Assembly: GCA_052386455.1 (NCBI GenBank)
Contig: JBQTKD010000030.1
Span: 1-64,000, forward strand
Length of the DNA stretch: 64,000 bases
From: JBQTKD01 sp052386455
Lineage (GTDB): Bacteria > Actinomycetota > Actinomycetes > Sporichthyales > Sporichthyaceae
Reading direction: 5' to 3'
Both the position numbers and the translations under genes were made by a program. Shown one piece after another: positions 44,738 to 54,065 of this stretch. The notes under the pieces are model-generated. The model was not told the origin of the DNA and searched no databases. It was given only the letters and a program-made list of their open reading frames with translations. Positions within the stretch are counted from its first letter, which is position 1; the number at the start of each line of letters is the position of its first letter.

Positions 44738-47146
44738 TCAGCCGCCCTTCGAAGACGTCGTCGTCAGCCGCTCGAGGAGTTCCGCGGCCACGCGCCGGTA
44801 CTCGGCCAGGGCCGCCTCGCCGTGCAGCACGAGGTCCGCGCGGACGTCCCGCGAACCGGCCGCGCGCTCCAGTTCGGAGAGCAGGCGCGCCAGGCGGCGC
44901 GCGCCGATCGTCGCGGACGCGGCACGCAGGGCGTGCGCGATCCGGAGTGCCGCGGCGCGATCGTCGGTGTCGAGGGCCGCCCGAAGTTCGTCGGCGCGCA
45001 CGTCGGCTTCGGCCAGGTAGGCGGAGAGGAAGGTCGGGCCGAGGTCGGCCTCCGCGATGCCGACCTGCGCTGCCAGCGCCGCCAGAACTGCACCGTCGAT
45101 CGACGGTCCCTCCGAGCCGTCGGGCTCGCCGACGTGCACCGGCACCACGCCGCCGCCGAGGACGGCGCGCAGGTCGCGCTCGCGGACCGGCTTGGCGAGA
45201 TAGGCGTCCATGCCGGCGGCCAGGCAGGCCTCGCGGTCGGACAGCATCGCGCTGGCGGTCATGGCGACGATGCGCGGCTGACGTTCGGCGGGCAGCTCGG
45301 CACGGATGCGTCGGGTTGCCTCCAGTCCGTCCATCTGCGGCATCTGAACGTCCATCAGAACGACGTCGTAGGGCCGGGACTGGACCGCCTCGACGGCCTC
45401 TTGCCCGTTGCCGACGGTGTCGACCTGGGTGACGCCGAGCGAACGGAGCAGCAGGCGCCCGACCTTCTGGTTCGTGAGGTTGTCCTCGGCGTAGAGCACG
45501 CGCAGCGCAGCGCCGCCGGGCAGCGTCCGCTCCACCGTGCGCGGGCCCGGGAGCACCGGCGGTGCCGCGCCGAGGGCGCGTTCGAGTGCGTCGCGCAGGA
45601 CCTGCACCTTGACGGGCTTGAACATGGTGGCGCGGAACAGGGCCCGTTCGGCCGGTGCGAGCTTGTTGCCGTAGCTGGTCAGCAGGACCAGGGGGAGCGC
45701 AGCGGTGGGAGGCCTGCCGGCCAGTTCGGCGGCGAGCGCGGCGCCGTCCATGTCCGGCATGTTGAAGTCGAGGAGTGCGGCGTCCCAGGGGCCTTCGGCG
45801 GCGAGCGCGGCGGCGGGTCCGTCGGCTTCGGTGCACTCGACGCCCCAGTTCTCCAACTGCAGGCGCAGCACGCGGCGGTTCGTCGCGTTGTCGTCGACGA
45901 TGAGCATTCGGCGCCCGGCCAGTGTTTCGGGCCGCGCAACAGTCCCCAGCAGGTTCGGCGGGCAGGGCGCGACCTTGGCGGTGAACCGGAACTCCGACCC
46001 CTGTCCGGGCGTGGACTCGACCGTGAGCTCACCGCCCATGGCCGCGACCAGGCGGCTGCAGATCGCCAGGCCGAGCCCCGTGCCGCCGTAGACGCGGGTG
46101 GTGCTGGCGTCGACCTGGCTGAACGGGTCGAACAGGCGGCCGATGGCCTCGGCGGGGATGCCGATGCCCGTGTCCGCGACGCGTACCTCCAGGACCGGAT
46201 CCTCTGCGGTGCCGATCGCCCGCACCGTCACCAGCACCTCGCCGGTCTGCGTGAACTTCACCGCGTTGGACAGCAGGTTCACCAGGACCTGGCGGAAGCG
46301 GGTGAGGTCGCCGACGACCCGGCCGGGCCCGGCCGGGTCCACGTAGCTGACCAGATCGAGGTCCTTCGCGGCCGCTGCGGGCGTGACCAGGTCGACCGCC
46401 GCCTCCAGTGCCTCGACCAGGTCGAACGGAGTCTCCTCGAGTTCGAGTTCGCCGGCCTCGATCTTCGAGTAGTCGAGGATGTCGTTGATGACGTCGAGCA
46501 ACGCGTCCCCGCTGGCACGGACGGTCTCGGCAAACTCGCGCTGCGTAGGGTCCAGGTCCGTGTCGAGCAGGAGGCCGGTCATCCCGACCACGGCGTTCAT
46601 CGGGGTCCGGATCTCGTGGCTCATCGTCGCGAGGAACGCGGACTTCGCGGCCGCGGCGGCCAACGCGGCGTCGCGCGCCTCGGCCATGGCGTGCGCGGCG
46701 CGCTGGTCCGCGGCCCGGCGGGCCTCCGCCACGGCCTGTTCCGCCTCGAGCGCCGCGACGCGCTGCGCTTCGCGCATGTCCTCGAACAGGGTCGCGCCGC
46801 GCATGAGGGAGCCATAGGTGGTGCGCAGGGTCCAGTAGTAGGCGGCGATTCCGGCGGTGAAGACCTCCCACAGCGCCGAGTGCCAGCCGATGCTCACCGG
46901 ATTCGGGCGCCCGGCCTGCAGCGCGGTGAGCGTGTGGACGGCGTGCATGCCGTGTCCAACGGCGCACGTGAAGAAGATCAGCGCGGTGGCGGCGCCGAGA
47001 CGGTTCGACCGGAGCTGCCGGCTCTGCAAGAGGGGGACGAGGATTGCGCCGGTGATGCCGAAATAGGCGATCGCGACCAGCATGTTGGCAACGAGGGAGA
47101 TCCAGGCCCAATCCACACCGAAGTTGTCGGACGGTTGGACTCGCAA
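44738..47146 (-). CDS. Hybrid histidine kinase with ethylene-receptor-like membrane domain
   Basis: This 802-residue protein has: three membrane helices (residues 14-110), a coiled coil (120-165), HisKA with MSHEIRTPMN, an ATPase domain (DTGIGIP, GGTGLGLAI), two receiver domains (LLDFNMPDMDG near 460; VLMDVQMPQMDG near 610) and an HPt domain (IAHALRAASATIGA). The first two helices align without gaps to plant ETR1 at its ethylene/copper site: Tyr28, Ile31, Cys61 and His65 equal Tyr32, Ile35, Cys65 and His69. Asp25, Pro36 and Ile62 are replaced by Asn21, Thr32 and Phe58. Beside an alkene-type cluster, a copper-based alkene sensor is an attractive inference; the changed residues make it unproven. 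Confidence 0.85.
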   Translation of the reverse strand: MRVQPSDNFGVDWAWISLVANMLVAIAYFGITGAILVPLLQSRQLRSNRLGAATALIFFTCAVGHGMHAVHTLTALQAGRPNPVSIGWHSALWEVFTAGIAAYYWTLRTTYGSLMRGATLFEDMREAQRVAALEAEQAVAEARRAADQRAAHAMAEARDAALAAAAAKSAFLATMSHEIRTPMNAVVGMTGLLLDTDLDPTQREFAETVRASGDALLDVINDILDYSKIEAGELELEETPFDLVEALEAAVDLVTPAAAAKDLDLVSYVDPAGPGRVVGDLTRFRQVLVNLLSNAVKFTQTGEVLVTVRAIGTAEDPVLEVRVADTGIGIPAEAIGRLFDPFSQVDASTTRVYGGTGLGLAICSRLVAAMGGELTVESTPGQGSEFRFTAKVAPCPPNLLGTVARPETLAGRRMLIVDDNATNRRVLRLQLENWGVECTEADGPAAALAAEGPWDAALLDFNMPDMDGAALAAELAGRPPTAALPLVLLTSYGNKLAPAERALFRATMFKPVKVQVLRDALERALGAAPPVLPGPRTVERTLPGGAALRVLYAEDNLTNQKVGRLLLRSLGVTQVDTVGNGQEAVEAVQSRPYDVVLMDVQMPQMDGLEATRRIRAELPAERQPRIVAMTASAMLSDREACLAAGMDAYLAKPVRERDLRAVLGGGVVPVHVGEPDGSEGPSIDGAVLAALAAQVGIAEADLGPTFLSAYLAEADVRADELRAALDTDDRAAALRIAHALRAASATIGARRLARLLSELERAAGSRDVRADLVLHGEAALAEYRRVAAELLERLTTTSSKGG

Positions 47147-47243
47147 GTTGAGCCGGACGGCGGACCTTTACCCCGCGTGGGCAATCGTTTCGGCATGCTA
47201 CTGTTCCATTACGTTGCACCACATACTTGTAGAAGGAGTGCAG

Positions 47244-48428
47244 ATGCCCGGGGTCTTCGTCGTGGACGCCTGCCGGACGCCGATCGGCAGGATCAAGGGC
47301 TCGCTGGCCGGAGTCCGGCCGGACCACCTCTCCGCGACGGTGTTGGCCGCCCTGTTGGCTCGTGTGCCGTCGCTGGATCCCGCGACGATCGACGACGTCT
47401 ACTGGGGTGCGGCGAACCAGGCGGGCGAGGACAACCGCAACGTGGCCCGCATGGCCGTGCTGCTCGCCGGGCTCCCGGTCGCGGTTCCCGGAGCCACGGT
47501 GAACCGCCTGTGCGGCTCGGGCATGGAGGCGATCACCGCGGGCGCTCGCGCCATCGCCGCCGGGGACGCGGACGTGATCGTCGCCGGCGGGACCGAGTCG
47601 ATGACGCGCGCGCCGTTCGTCATGCCGCGCACCGACGAGGCCTTTCCCCGTGGCGTCGAGATCGTCGACACCCGTCTCGGGTGGCGGCTGATCAGCCCGT
47701 GGATGAAGGCGAAGTACAACACGCTGTCCATGGGCGAGACGGCCGAGAACGTGGCGGACCGGTACGGGGTCGATCGCGACCGGCAAGACGCCTTCGCGCT
47801 GCGCAGTCACCAGTTCGCCGCAGCCGCCTGGGGCGCCGGGCGCTTCGCCGACGAGGTCGTGGCGGTCGATCTGCCGGAGGGCGCGCTGGCCTGGGACGAG
47901 GGCGTCAAGGCGGACCTGACGCTCGATCAGCTTCGGTCTCGCAAGCCGGCGTTCCGCAAGGACGGTTCGGTGACAGCGGGCAACTCCTCGCCGCTCAACG
48001 ACGGCTCCGCGGCCCTGCTGCTCGTGTCCGAGCGCATGCTCTCCCGGCTCGGCGTCGAACCCCTGGCCCGCTGGGTGAGCGGCGCCTCGGCAGGCGTGGA
48101 CCCGGACTACATGGGCATCGGCCCGGTTCCCGCCACTCGCAAGGCTCTCGACCGCGTCGGCTGGTCCATCGACGATCTGACCCTGCTCGAGGCGAACGAG
48201 GCCTTCGCCGCGCAGGCTCTCGCCGTCGTCGACGCACTCAAGGCCGATCCGGCGAAGGTCAACGTCAACGGGGGAGCGATCGCCATCGGCCATCCGCTCG
48301 GCTGCTCCGGCGTACGGATCGTCACCACCCTGCTGCACGAGCTCAAGCGCCGCGGCGGCGGCAGGGGCGCCGCGACCATGTGCGTCGGCGTCGGGCAGGG
48401 CATCGCGTCGCTGTTCGAACGAACGTGA
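47244..48428 (+). CDS. pcaF: Beta-ketoadipyl-CoA thiolase
   Basis: The 394-residue thiolase has the nucleophile in NRLCGSGMEAI near residue 88, NEAFAAQ near 318, and the C-terminal GGAIAIGHPLGCSGVRI and CVGVGQGIA. It resembles PcaF/PaaJ, which split 3-oxoadipyl-CoA to succinyl-CoA and acetyl-CoA, the common end of the box, paa and beta-ketoadipate routes. AGAAGGAG precedes the ATG. It is divergent from the hybrid kinase and forms an operon with paaH. Confidence 0.9.
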   Translation: MPGVFVVDACRTPIGRIKGSLAGVRPDHLSATVLAALLARVPSLDPATIDDVYWGAANQAGEDNRNVARMAVLLAGLPVAVPGATVNRLCGSGMEAITAGARAIAAGDADVIVAGGTESMTRAPFVMPRTDEAFPRGVEIVDTRLGWRLISPWMKAKYNTLSMGETAENVADRYGVDRDRQDAFALRSHQFAAAAWGAGRFADEVVAVDLPEGALAWDEGVKADLTLDQLRSRKPAFRKDGSVTAGNSSPLNDGSAALLLVSERMLSRLGVEPLARWVSGASAGVDPDYMGIGPVPATRKALDRVGWSIDDLTLLEANEAFAAQALAVVDALKADPAKVNVNGGAIAIGHPLGCSGVRIVTTLLHELKRRGGGRGAATMCVGVGQGIASLFERT

Positions 48429-48454
48429 GAACACACGACACTGTGGGAGACCGT

Positions 48455-49303
48455 GTGAGCACCTACAGCGCCGTGGTGGGGGCCGGGACCATGGGTCTCG
48501 GCATCGCCTACGTGCTCGCCGCGGCGGGGGACACCGCGATCCTCGTGGAGCCGGACGCCGGGCGCCGCGAGGCGGCGTTGGACACCCTGGCCGGGGTGGC
48601 CAACGGCGCCGTCTCGCGCGGCAAGCTCGCCGAGTCCGCTGCCAAGGGCCTGCTCGGGCGCCTCTCGACCGTCGCCGCCGTCGCCGAACTGCCCGCCACC
48701 GGCGCCGACCTCGTGGTCGAGGCGGTTCCCGAGCGCATGGACCTCAAACACCTGATCCTGCGTCAGGTCGAAGACCACTGCGCGCCCGCGATCCTGGCCT
48801 CGAACACCTCGGGCCTGTCGATCGACGAGATCGCGACCGCGTTGGCCCGCCCCGAGCGCTTCCTGGGCCTGCACTTCTTCAACCCGGTGTGGGTGATGTC
48901 TCTGCTGGAGATCGTCAACGGCTCCCGGACCGACCCCGCGGTGCTGCAGTCCGCCCACGACCTCGCAGTCCGCATCGGCAAGGACCCCATCGTCGTGAAG
49001 AACATGCCCGGCTTCGCAACGTCGCGCCTCGGCGTGTGCATCGGGCTGGAGGCCATGCGCATGTTCGCCGAGGGCGTCGCCAGCGCCGCCGACATCGACA
49101 AGGCGATGGAGCTCGGCTACCGCCACCCGATGGGCCCGTTGAGGCTCACCGACCTCGTCGGCCTCGACGTCCGCCTGGACATCGCCCGCCACCTCGCCGA
49201 AACCCTCGGCCCTCGCTTCGCCCCGCCGCAGATCCTGATCGACAAGGTCGCCGCGGGCGAACTGGGCAAGAAGTCCGGCAAGGGCTTCTACGACTGGTCC
49301 TAG
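48455..49303 (+). CDS. paaH: 3-hydroxyacyl-CoA dehydrogenase
   Basis: The 282-residue protein starts at GTG with the NAD motif VVGAGTMGLGIAYV. The motifs ASNTSGLSI, GLHFFNPVWVM and a C-terminal GKKSGKGFYDW are typical of PaaH/FadB-type dehydrogenases. It would oxidise 3-hydroxyadipyl-CoA to the substrate of the thiolase before it. Its stop overlaps the stop of the helicase on the other strand. Confidence 0.92.
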   Translation: MSTYSAVVGAGTMGLGIAYVLAAAGDTAILVEPDAGRREAALDTLAGVANGAVSRGKLAESAAKGLLGRLSTVAAVAELPATGADLVVEAVPERMDLKHLILRQVEDHCAPAILASNTSGLSIDEIATALARPERFLGLHFFNPVWVMSLLEIVNGSRTDPAVLQSAHDLAVRIGKDPIVVKNMPGFATSRLGVCIGLEAMRMFAEGVASAADIDKAMELGYRHPMGPLRLTDLVGLDVRLDIARHLAETLGPRFAPPQILIDKVAAGELGKKSGKGFYDWS

Positions 49304-50712
49304 CTCGGGCGACGCCGTCCGCTGAACCCGGAGCTGAACCCGGCCGCGCTGTGCGCGCGAGCGGCGGGCACTGCTGCAGCGGCTGCGACTGCGGCCGGTC
49401 GACGGCCACGAGCACCGCGGCGCGGGGGCCGGCTGTCCTCGCGCGGCGCCGGCGCCTGCTGAGTTCCCCGGCCTCGCGCGACGCGCTGCTGCGCCGACAC
49501 CGGGTTCCCGAAGGTCCGCTCCCCGGGCGAGAGCACCGCCAGGATCGGGTCGCCCACGCCGCGGACCTGCGTGGTCGTGGCCTTGATTCCCGCGGCGCGA
49601 GTGAGCGTGTTGACCTCGCGGATCTGATCGTGCGTCATCAACGTGACCACGGTGCCGGCGCTGCCGGCGCGGGCGGTGCGGCCGGAGCGGTGCAGGTACG
49701 CCTTGTGCTCGGTGGGCGGGTCCGCGTGCACGACGAGGCGGACGTCGTCGACGTGGATGCCGCGGGCCGCGATGTCGGTGGCGACCAGCACGGTGGCGCG
49801 GCCGGTGTGGAAGTCGTCGAGGTTGCGGGTGCGCGCGTTCTGGGCGAGGTTGCCGTGCAGTTCGACGGCGTGCACGCCTTCCTGGCGCAGCGCCTCGGCG
49901 AGGACCTTCGCGCCCCTCTTGGTGCGGGTGAACACGATGCTGCGGCCCGGTGCCGCGATCAGGTCGACCAGGATCGCCGTGCGGTTCCCGCGCTCGATTT
50001 GGAGCAGGTGGTGGTCCATCGCCGCGACGGGCGACTGCGCCGAATCGGCCTGGTGCACGGCCGGATCGGACATGAATCGGCGAACGAGGGAGTCCACCGC
50101 GTTGTCCAGGGTGGCCGAGAACAGCATCCGCTGGCCGCCGTTGGGAGTGGCCTGCAGGATGCGCTGCACCGCCGGCAGGAACCCGAGGTCGGCCATGTGG
50201 TCGGCCTCGTCGACGATCGTGATCTCGACGCGTCCGAGCGAGCAGTGCCGCTGGGCGACGAGGTCCTCGAGCCGGCCGGGACACGCCACGAGGATGTCCA
50301 CGCCGCGGCGCAGGGCCGCGACCTGCGGTCCCTGCCCGACGCCGCCGTAGACGGTGCGGGAGGTCAGGCCGGCGGCCTTGGCCAGCGGCGCGAGTGCCGC
50401 CTCGATCTGCCCGGCGAGCTCACGGGTGGGCGCGAGGATCAAGCCGCGCGGGGCACCGGCGCGAGGGCGGGCGCCGCCGGAGAGGCGAGCGACCATCGGC
50501 AGCAGGAACGCGAGGGTCTTGCCCGAGCCGGTGCGGCCCCGGCCGAGAACGTCGCGGCCCGCGAGGGAGTCCGGCAGCGTGGCCAACTGGATCGGAGTGG
50601 GGGTGGAGATGGCGAGGCCCGCAAGGACCTCCGCCAGGCGTGCAGGCACGCCAAGCTGGGTAAACGACACGATGTGGATCGCAATCTGAACGGGGCTCCC
50701 GCCAGGGGCCAC
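49300..50712 (-). CDS. DEAD-box RNA helicase
   Basis: The 470-residue protein has the Q motif, Walker A GRTGSGKT near residue 60, PTRELAGQ, VDEAD (DEAD box), SATLDN, the C-terminal VFTRTKRGAKVL and HRSGRTARAG. The C-terminus is a basic Arg/Ala tail. GTG 50712 is the longest start; GTG 50670 (VSFTQLGV) fits the usual family start better. RhlE-like enzymes unwind structured RNA, often at low temperature. Confidence 0.9.
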   Translation of the reverse strand: MAPGGSPVQIAIHIVSFTQLGVPARLAEVLAGLAISTPTPIQLATLPDSLAGRDVLGRGRTGSGKTLAFLLPMVARLSGGARPRAGAPRGLILAPTRELAGQIEAALAPLAKAAGLTSRTVYGGVGQGPQVAALRRGVDILVACPGRLEDLVAQRHCSLGRVEITIVDEADHMADLGFLPAVQRILQATPNGGQRMLFSATLDNAVDSLVRRFMSDPAVHQADSAQSPVAAMDHHLLQIERGNRTAILVDLIAAPGRSIVFTRTKRGAKVLAEALRQEGVHAVELHGNLAQNARTRNLDDFHTGRATVLVATDIAARGIHVDDVRLVVHADPPTEHKAYLHRSGRTARAGSAGTVVTLMTHDQIREVNTLTRAAGIKATTTQVRGVGDPILAVLSPGERTFGNPVSAQQRVARGRGTQQAPAPREDSRPPRRGARGRRPAAVAAAAAVPAARAHSAAGFSSGFSGRRRPS

Positions 50713-50826
50713 GCGGAGCGGATGTCAGACGCTTCGACGCGCGGGCAGCTCGTGGCAGGAGATCGACGAGCTGAATGAGACCAGTGTAGCCGCACATCCG
50801 ATTCGCGCCCCGGAATACTGGGCTGT

Positions 50827-51672
50827 ATGACTGGATCGGTTTCCATCCTCGAAGTCGAGGGGCTGCCCGTTCGGATTCGCACCGCGGGGGACCCGGAGGC
50901 GCCGCCGGTAGTCCTGCTGCACGGGATCGCGCGGTCGCTGGAGGACTGGGACGCTCAGTTCGCGCTGCTCGGGACGGACTACCGGGTGCTGGCGCTGGAC
51001 CTGCCCGGGTTCGGGTACTCCGCGCGCCGGCCGGAGCCGGCCAGTCTGGCCGCGCTGGCGCGTGGCGTGCTCGCGACGCTGGACGCGCAGGGGGAGAAGC
51101 GGCCCGTGCACCTCGTCGGCAACTCCCTCGGCGGCGCGGTGAGCCTGCAGACCCTGGTACTCGACCCGGAGCGGGTGAGCAGCGTCGTGCTGGTCAACAG
51201 CGCCGGGTTCGGCAAGGAGGTCACCTACCTCCTGCGCGGGCTGGCCGTGCCCGTCTTCGGCGAACTGATGCTGCGCAAGCCGAACCGGATGGGCCTGCGG
51301 CACGCCGAACGGGCCCTCTACGCGGACAAGAAGCTCGCGGACCGGGAGCGGGTGACGCACGCCCTCGGCGTCGGACGGCAGGAGGGTGCGGCAGCGTTCA
51401 TGGCCGAACTCATGCACACCCTCGGCACGGTCCGCGGCGTCAACGCGCAGTGGCGCGACGAGCTGCTGCCCGCGGCGGCGGCCCACCGCAAGCCGACGCT
51501 CATCGTCTGGGGCGACAGGGACAGGATCCTTCCGCCGCACCACTTCGAGGCAGCGCGCGCCGCGTTCCCGCACGCCCGATCGCACATGTTCCGGACCACC
51601 GGCCACATGCCGCAGGTCGAGCGGCCCGAGGCGTTCGCGACGCTCGTGCGCAACTTCTTCCCGAGCGCCTAA
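50827..51672 (+). CDS. Alpha/beta-fold hydrolase
   Basis: The 281-residue protein has the oxyanion motif VVLLHGIARS near residue 28, the nucleophile elbow GNSLGGAVS near 97, the acid in WGDRDRILP and His in TGHMPQVE. This is the MhpC/XylF pattern of C-C hydrolases and esterases. Neighbours are aromatic-acid genes, but no meta-cleavage dioxygenase is present, so a specific role is not given. Its stop overlaps the end of paaX. Confidence 0.85.
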   Translation: MTGSVSILEVEGLPVRIRTAGDPEAPPVVLLHGIARSLEDWDAQFALLGTDYRVLALDLPGFGYSARRPEPASLAALARGVLATLDAQGEKRPVHLVGNSLGGAVSLQTLVLDPERVSSVVLVNSAGFGKEVTYLLRGLAVPVFGELMLRKPNRMGLRHAERALYADKKLADRERVTHALGVGRQEGAAAFMAELMHTLGTVRGVNAQWRDELLPAAAAHRKPTLIVWGDRDRILPPHHFEAARAAFPHARSHMFRTTGHMPQVERPEAFATLVRNFFPSA

Positions 51673-52490
51673 CCGGCCGCGGTCAGCTCCGCCCAGCGCC
51701 GCTGGGCCTCGGGGCGCCACGCGTCGTGCAGCGCGTCGAAGCGTTCGCGCGCCCGGTGCCCGATCCAGTCCGCCGGGAGCAGCTCGGCGGGCAGCTGCGG
51801 GTCCAGGAACGGGAAGCGCCGCCAGGAGTGGACGAGCTGCACCTGCGCGAGCAGCACCTCGTCGCCCTTGGTGGGGTCCGCGCCGTCGAACGACGCGAGG
51901 AACTCGCGGTACGCGTCGGCGATGCTCTCCAGATCCCACGCGCGCTCGACGAGCGAGGCCTGGCTGCCGATGTCCGCGAACGGCCCGACGAACGACAGGG
52001 CCGAACCGTCGAGTTGGAGGTCGGCGATGATCTGGCGGACTTCGGCGATGCGCTCGCGGTGGGTACTGACCCACAGTCCAGGCGCCGGATTGCCGAGGCC
52101 GGCCCATGCCAGCCGCGTCTGCAACCGGTGGCGCAGCTTGCGCTGACTTTCCGGCACCGACGCGAGCACGACGAGCCACGACCGGTCCCACGAGGCCTGG
52201 CTGCCCGCGGCCGAATAGATGCGCTGCGCACCCTCGGTCAGGAGCGTCCGGCCGGTGGGCGTCAGCTCCCAGTGCACGCGCCGGCCGTCGCGCGTCGAAA
52301 CGATCCAGCCGTCTGCGGCGGACCGGGCGATCGCCTGGCGGGCCGACTTTTCCTCGACGTCCAGGCCCGCTAGCAGATGCAGCAGCGCCGAGGTCCAGAC
52401 CGGGAAGCGGGCCGGCAGCACGAGCTCGCCGAGCACCGTCAGCAACAGCGACCGCGCACTCGACGGACCGGCGCTGTGCCGCCGAGACAT
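51669..52490 (-). CDS. PaaX-family transcription regulator
   Basis: The 273-residue protein has an N-terminal winged helix (SALLHLLAGLDVEEKSARQAIARSAADGW) and the PaaX C-terminal domain (SVPESQRKLRHRLQTRLAWAG-type helix, then GLWVSTH). PaaX represses phenylacetate genes and is released by phenylacetyl-CoA. Here it stands 26 bases from an aldehyde dehydrogenase gene and near a CoA ligase; these or the paa operon at 59 kb may be its targets. Confidence 0.88.
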   Translation of the reverse strand: MSRRHSAGPSSARSLLLTVLGELVLPARFPVWTSALLHLLAGLDVEEKSARQAIARSAADGWIVSTRDGRRVHWELTPTGRTLLTEGAQRIYSAAGSQASWDRSWLVVLASVPESQRKLRHRLQTRLAWAGLGNPAPGLWVSTHRERIAEVRQIIADLQLDGSALSFVGPFADIGSQASLVERAWDLESIADAYREFLASFDGADPTKGDEVLLAQVQLVHSWRRFPFLDPQLPAELLPADWIGHRARERFDALHDAWRPEAQRRWAELTAAG

Positions 52491-52516
52491 GACCGGCGTG
52501 GCGGGCTGGGCGGCAT

Positions 52517-53944
52517 TCAACGCTGAATCGCCTTGGTCTCCAGGAACTCCTCCAGGCCGAACTCGCCGAGCTCTCGCCCGAGGCCGGACTTCTTGTACCC
52601 GCCGAAGGGTGCCATGGGGTTCCAAGCGCCGCCGTTGACGTCCACCTGGCCGGTGCGCAGCCGGCGGGCCACCGCGAGCGCCCGGTCGGCATCGGCGGAG
52701 AACACCGCGCCGTGCAGGCCGTACTCGGTGTCGTTGGCGATGCGTACGGCGTCGTCGGTGTCCGTGTACGGCATGATCGACAGCACCGGGCCGAAGATCT
52801 CCTCGCGTGCGATGCGCATGTCCGACGTGACGTCGGCGAACACCGTCGGGCGCACGTAGTAGCCGTTCGGGTCGACGCCTTCCGGCAGGCCGGGGCCACC
52901 GGCCACGAGGCGGGCGCCCTCTTCGATGCCGAGAGCGATGTAGGACGCGACGCGGTCCCGCTGCTCGGCAGAGGCGAGCGGGCCGAGACGGCTTGCCTCG
53001 TCGAGGGGGTGACCCACCGTCAGACGGGCGACGGCCTTCTCGGCGTGCGCGATCACCTCGTCCTGCAGCGCCGCGGGCACCAGCATGCGGGTCCACGCGG
53101 AGCACGTCTGTCCCGAGTTCAGGAAGGCGTTGTTCACGCCCGCGGCCACCGCCTTCTCCAGATCGGCGTCGTCGAGAAGGATGTTCGCGGACTTGCCTCC
53201 GAGTTCCAGGGCGACACGCGCGATGTTCGCCCCGGCCGCCTGGGCCACGAGGGCGCCGACGGCGGTGGACCCGGTGAACGAGACGACGTCGATCCCGGGA
53301 TGCGCGGCCACGGCAGCGCCGACCTCGTCGCCGCCGGACACCAGGTTGAACACGCCGGCGGGCAGGCCGGCCGCCGCGCACGCCTCGGCGAACACGAAGC
53401 ACGCGCCGGGCGCGACGTCTGCGGGCTTGAGGACCACGGTGCAGCCGGCGGCGAGCGCGGGCGCGACCTTTGCCGCGGTCAGGTACAGCGGGTAGTTCCA
53501 CGGCAGGATCGCGCCGACGACGCCGGCGGGCTCGCGCACGATGAGGGAGTTGCCCGCCTCGCGGGTGAACTCGTACTCGCCGGCGAGCTTGGCGTAGTAC
53601 CCGAGGATCGCCAACGGGCCGGCCACCTGGACGCGGCCTGCAAGCTTGCGGGGCATGCCGACCTCGGTGGCCAGCAGTTCGGCCAACTCGTCGGCGCGCG
53701 CCTTGAGCTGCACGGTGAGCTCGGTCAGCAGGGCCGCGCGTTCGGCCGGTGTCGTCTGCGACCAGGTCTCGAAGGCCCGGCGCGCGGCCGCCACCGCGGC
53801 GTCGACGTCGGCCGGCGATCCAGCCGGCACCCGGGTGACGACGGAGCCGTCGGCCGCGCCGAGCACGGCGGTGAGCGGGGCGGCGACGGCGGGGGCCCGC
53901 CACTCGCCGTCGAGGAACAGGTGCGGGTACTCGCGGACGGACAT
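52517..53944 (-). CDS. Aldehyde dehydrogenase family protein
   Basis: The 475-residue enzyme has PWNYPLYLTAAKVAPALA near residue 142, SFTGSTAVG, the general base Glu in LELGGKSANI near 240, the catalytic Cys in NSGQTCSAWTR near 275 and EEIFGPVLSI near 375. It starts at the ATG after GGGGGAG. It oxidises an aldehyde to an acid with NAD(P). The divergent CoA ligase suggests the sequence aldehyde, acid, acyl-CoA, for example benzaldehyde to benzoyl-CoA. Confidence 0.9.
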   Translation of the reverse strand: MSVREYPHLFLDGEWRAPAVAAPLTAVLGAADGSVVTRVPAGSPADVDAAVAAARRAFETWSQTTPAERAALLTELTVQLKARADELAELLATEVGMPRKLAGRVQVAGPLAILGYYAKLAGEYEFTREAGNSLIVREPAGVVGAILPWNYPLYLTAAKVAPALAAGCTVVLKPADVAPGACFVFAEACAAAGLPAGVFNLVSGGDEVGAAVAAHPGIDVVSFTGSTAVGALVAQAAGANIARVALELGGKSANILLDDADLEKAVAAGVNNAFLNSGQTCSAWTRMLVPAALQDEVIAHAEKAVARLTVGHPLDEASRLGPLASAEQRDRVASYIALGIEEGARLVAGGPGLPEGVDPNGYYVRPTVFADVTSDMRIAREEIFGPVLSIMPYTDTDDAVRIANDTEYGLHGAVFSADADRALAVARRLRTGQVDVNGGAWNPMAPFGGYKKSGLGRELGEFGLEEFLETKAIQR

Positions 53945-53986
53945 GGCTCCCCCTGCTGGTGGACGATGGGTGCAGTCTGCCGGCAG

Positions 53987-54033
53987 GTAGAATCTACGGT
54001 TTATTGACGTTACGCAGCCGGCTCGTAGAGAAT
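53987..54033 (+). promoter_or_regulatory. Divergent promoter with palindrome
   Basis: GTAGAATCTAC (53987-53997) is an 11-base palindrome. TTGACG (54004-54009) and TAGAGA (54026-54031) are spaced 16 bases, a fair promoter for the ligase gene. The palindrome could bind PaaX or another repressor and would control both directions. Confidence 0.45.
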
Positions 54034-54065
54034 ACTGGAAGTCGACGAGACTGGAGGGCGGTCGC

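Noticed and set aside
44624..49303. A 1559-codon open frame on the plus strand
   Set aside because: Only its last 282 residues are a real protein (paaH); the rest is antisense to the hybrid kinase or out of frame with the thiolase.
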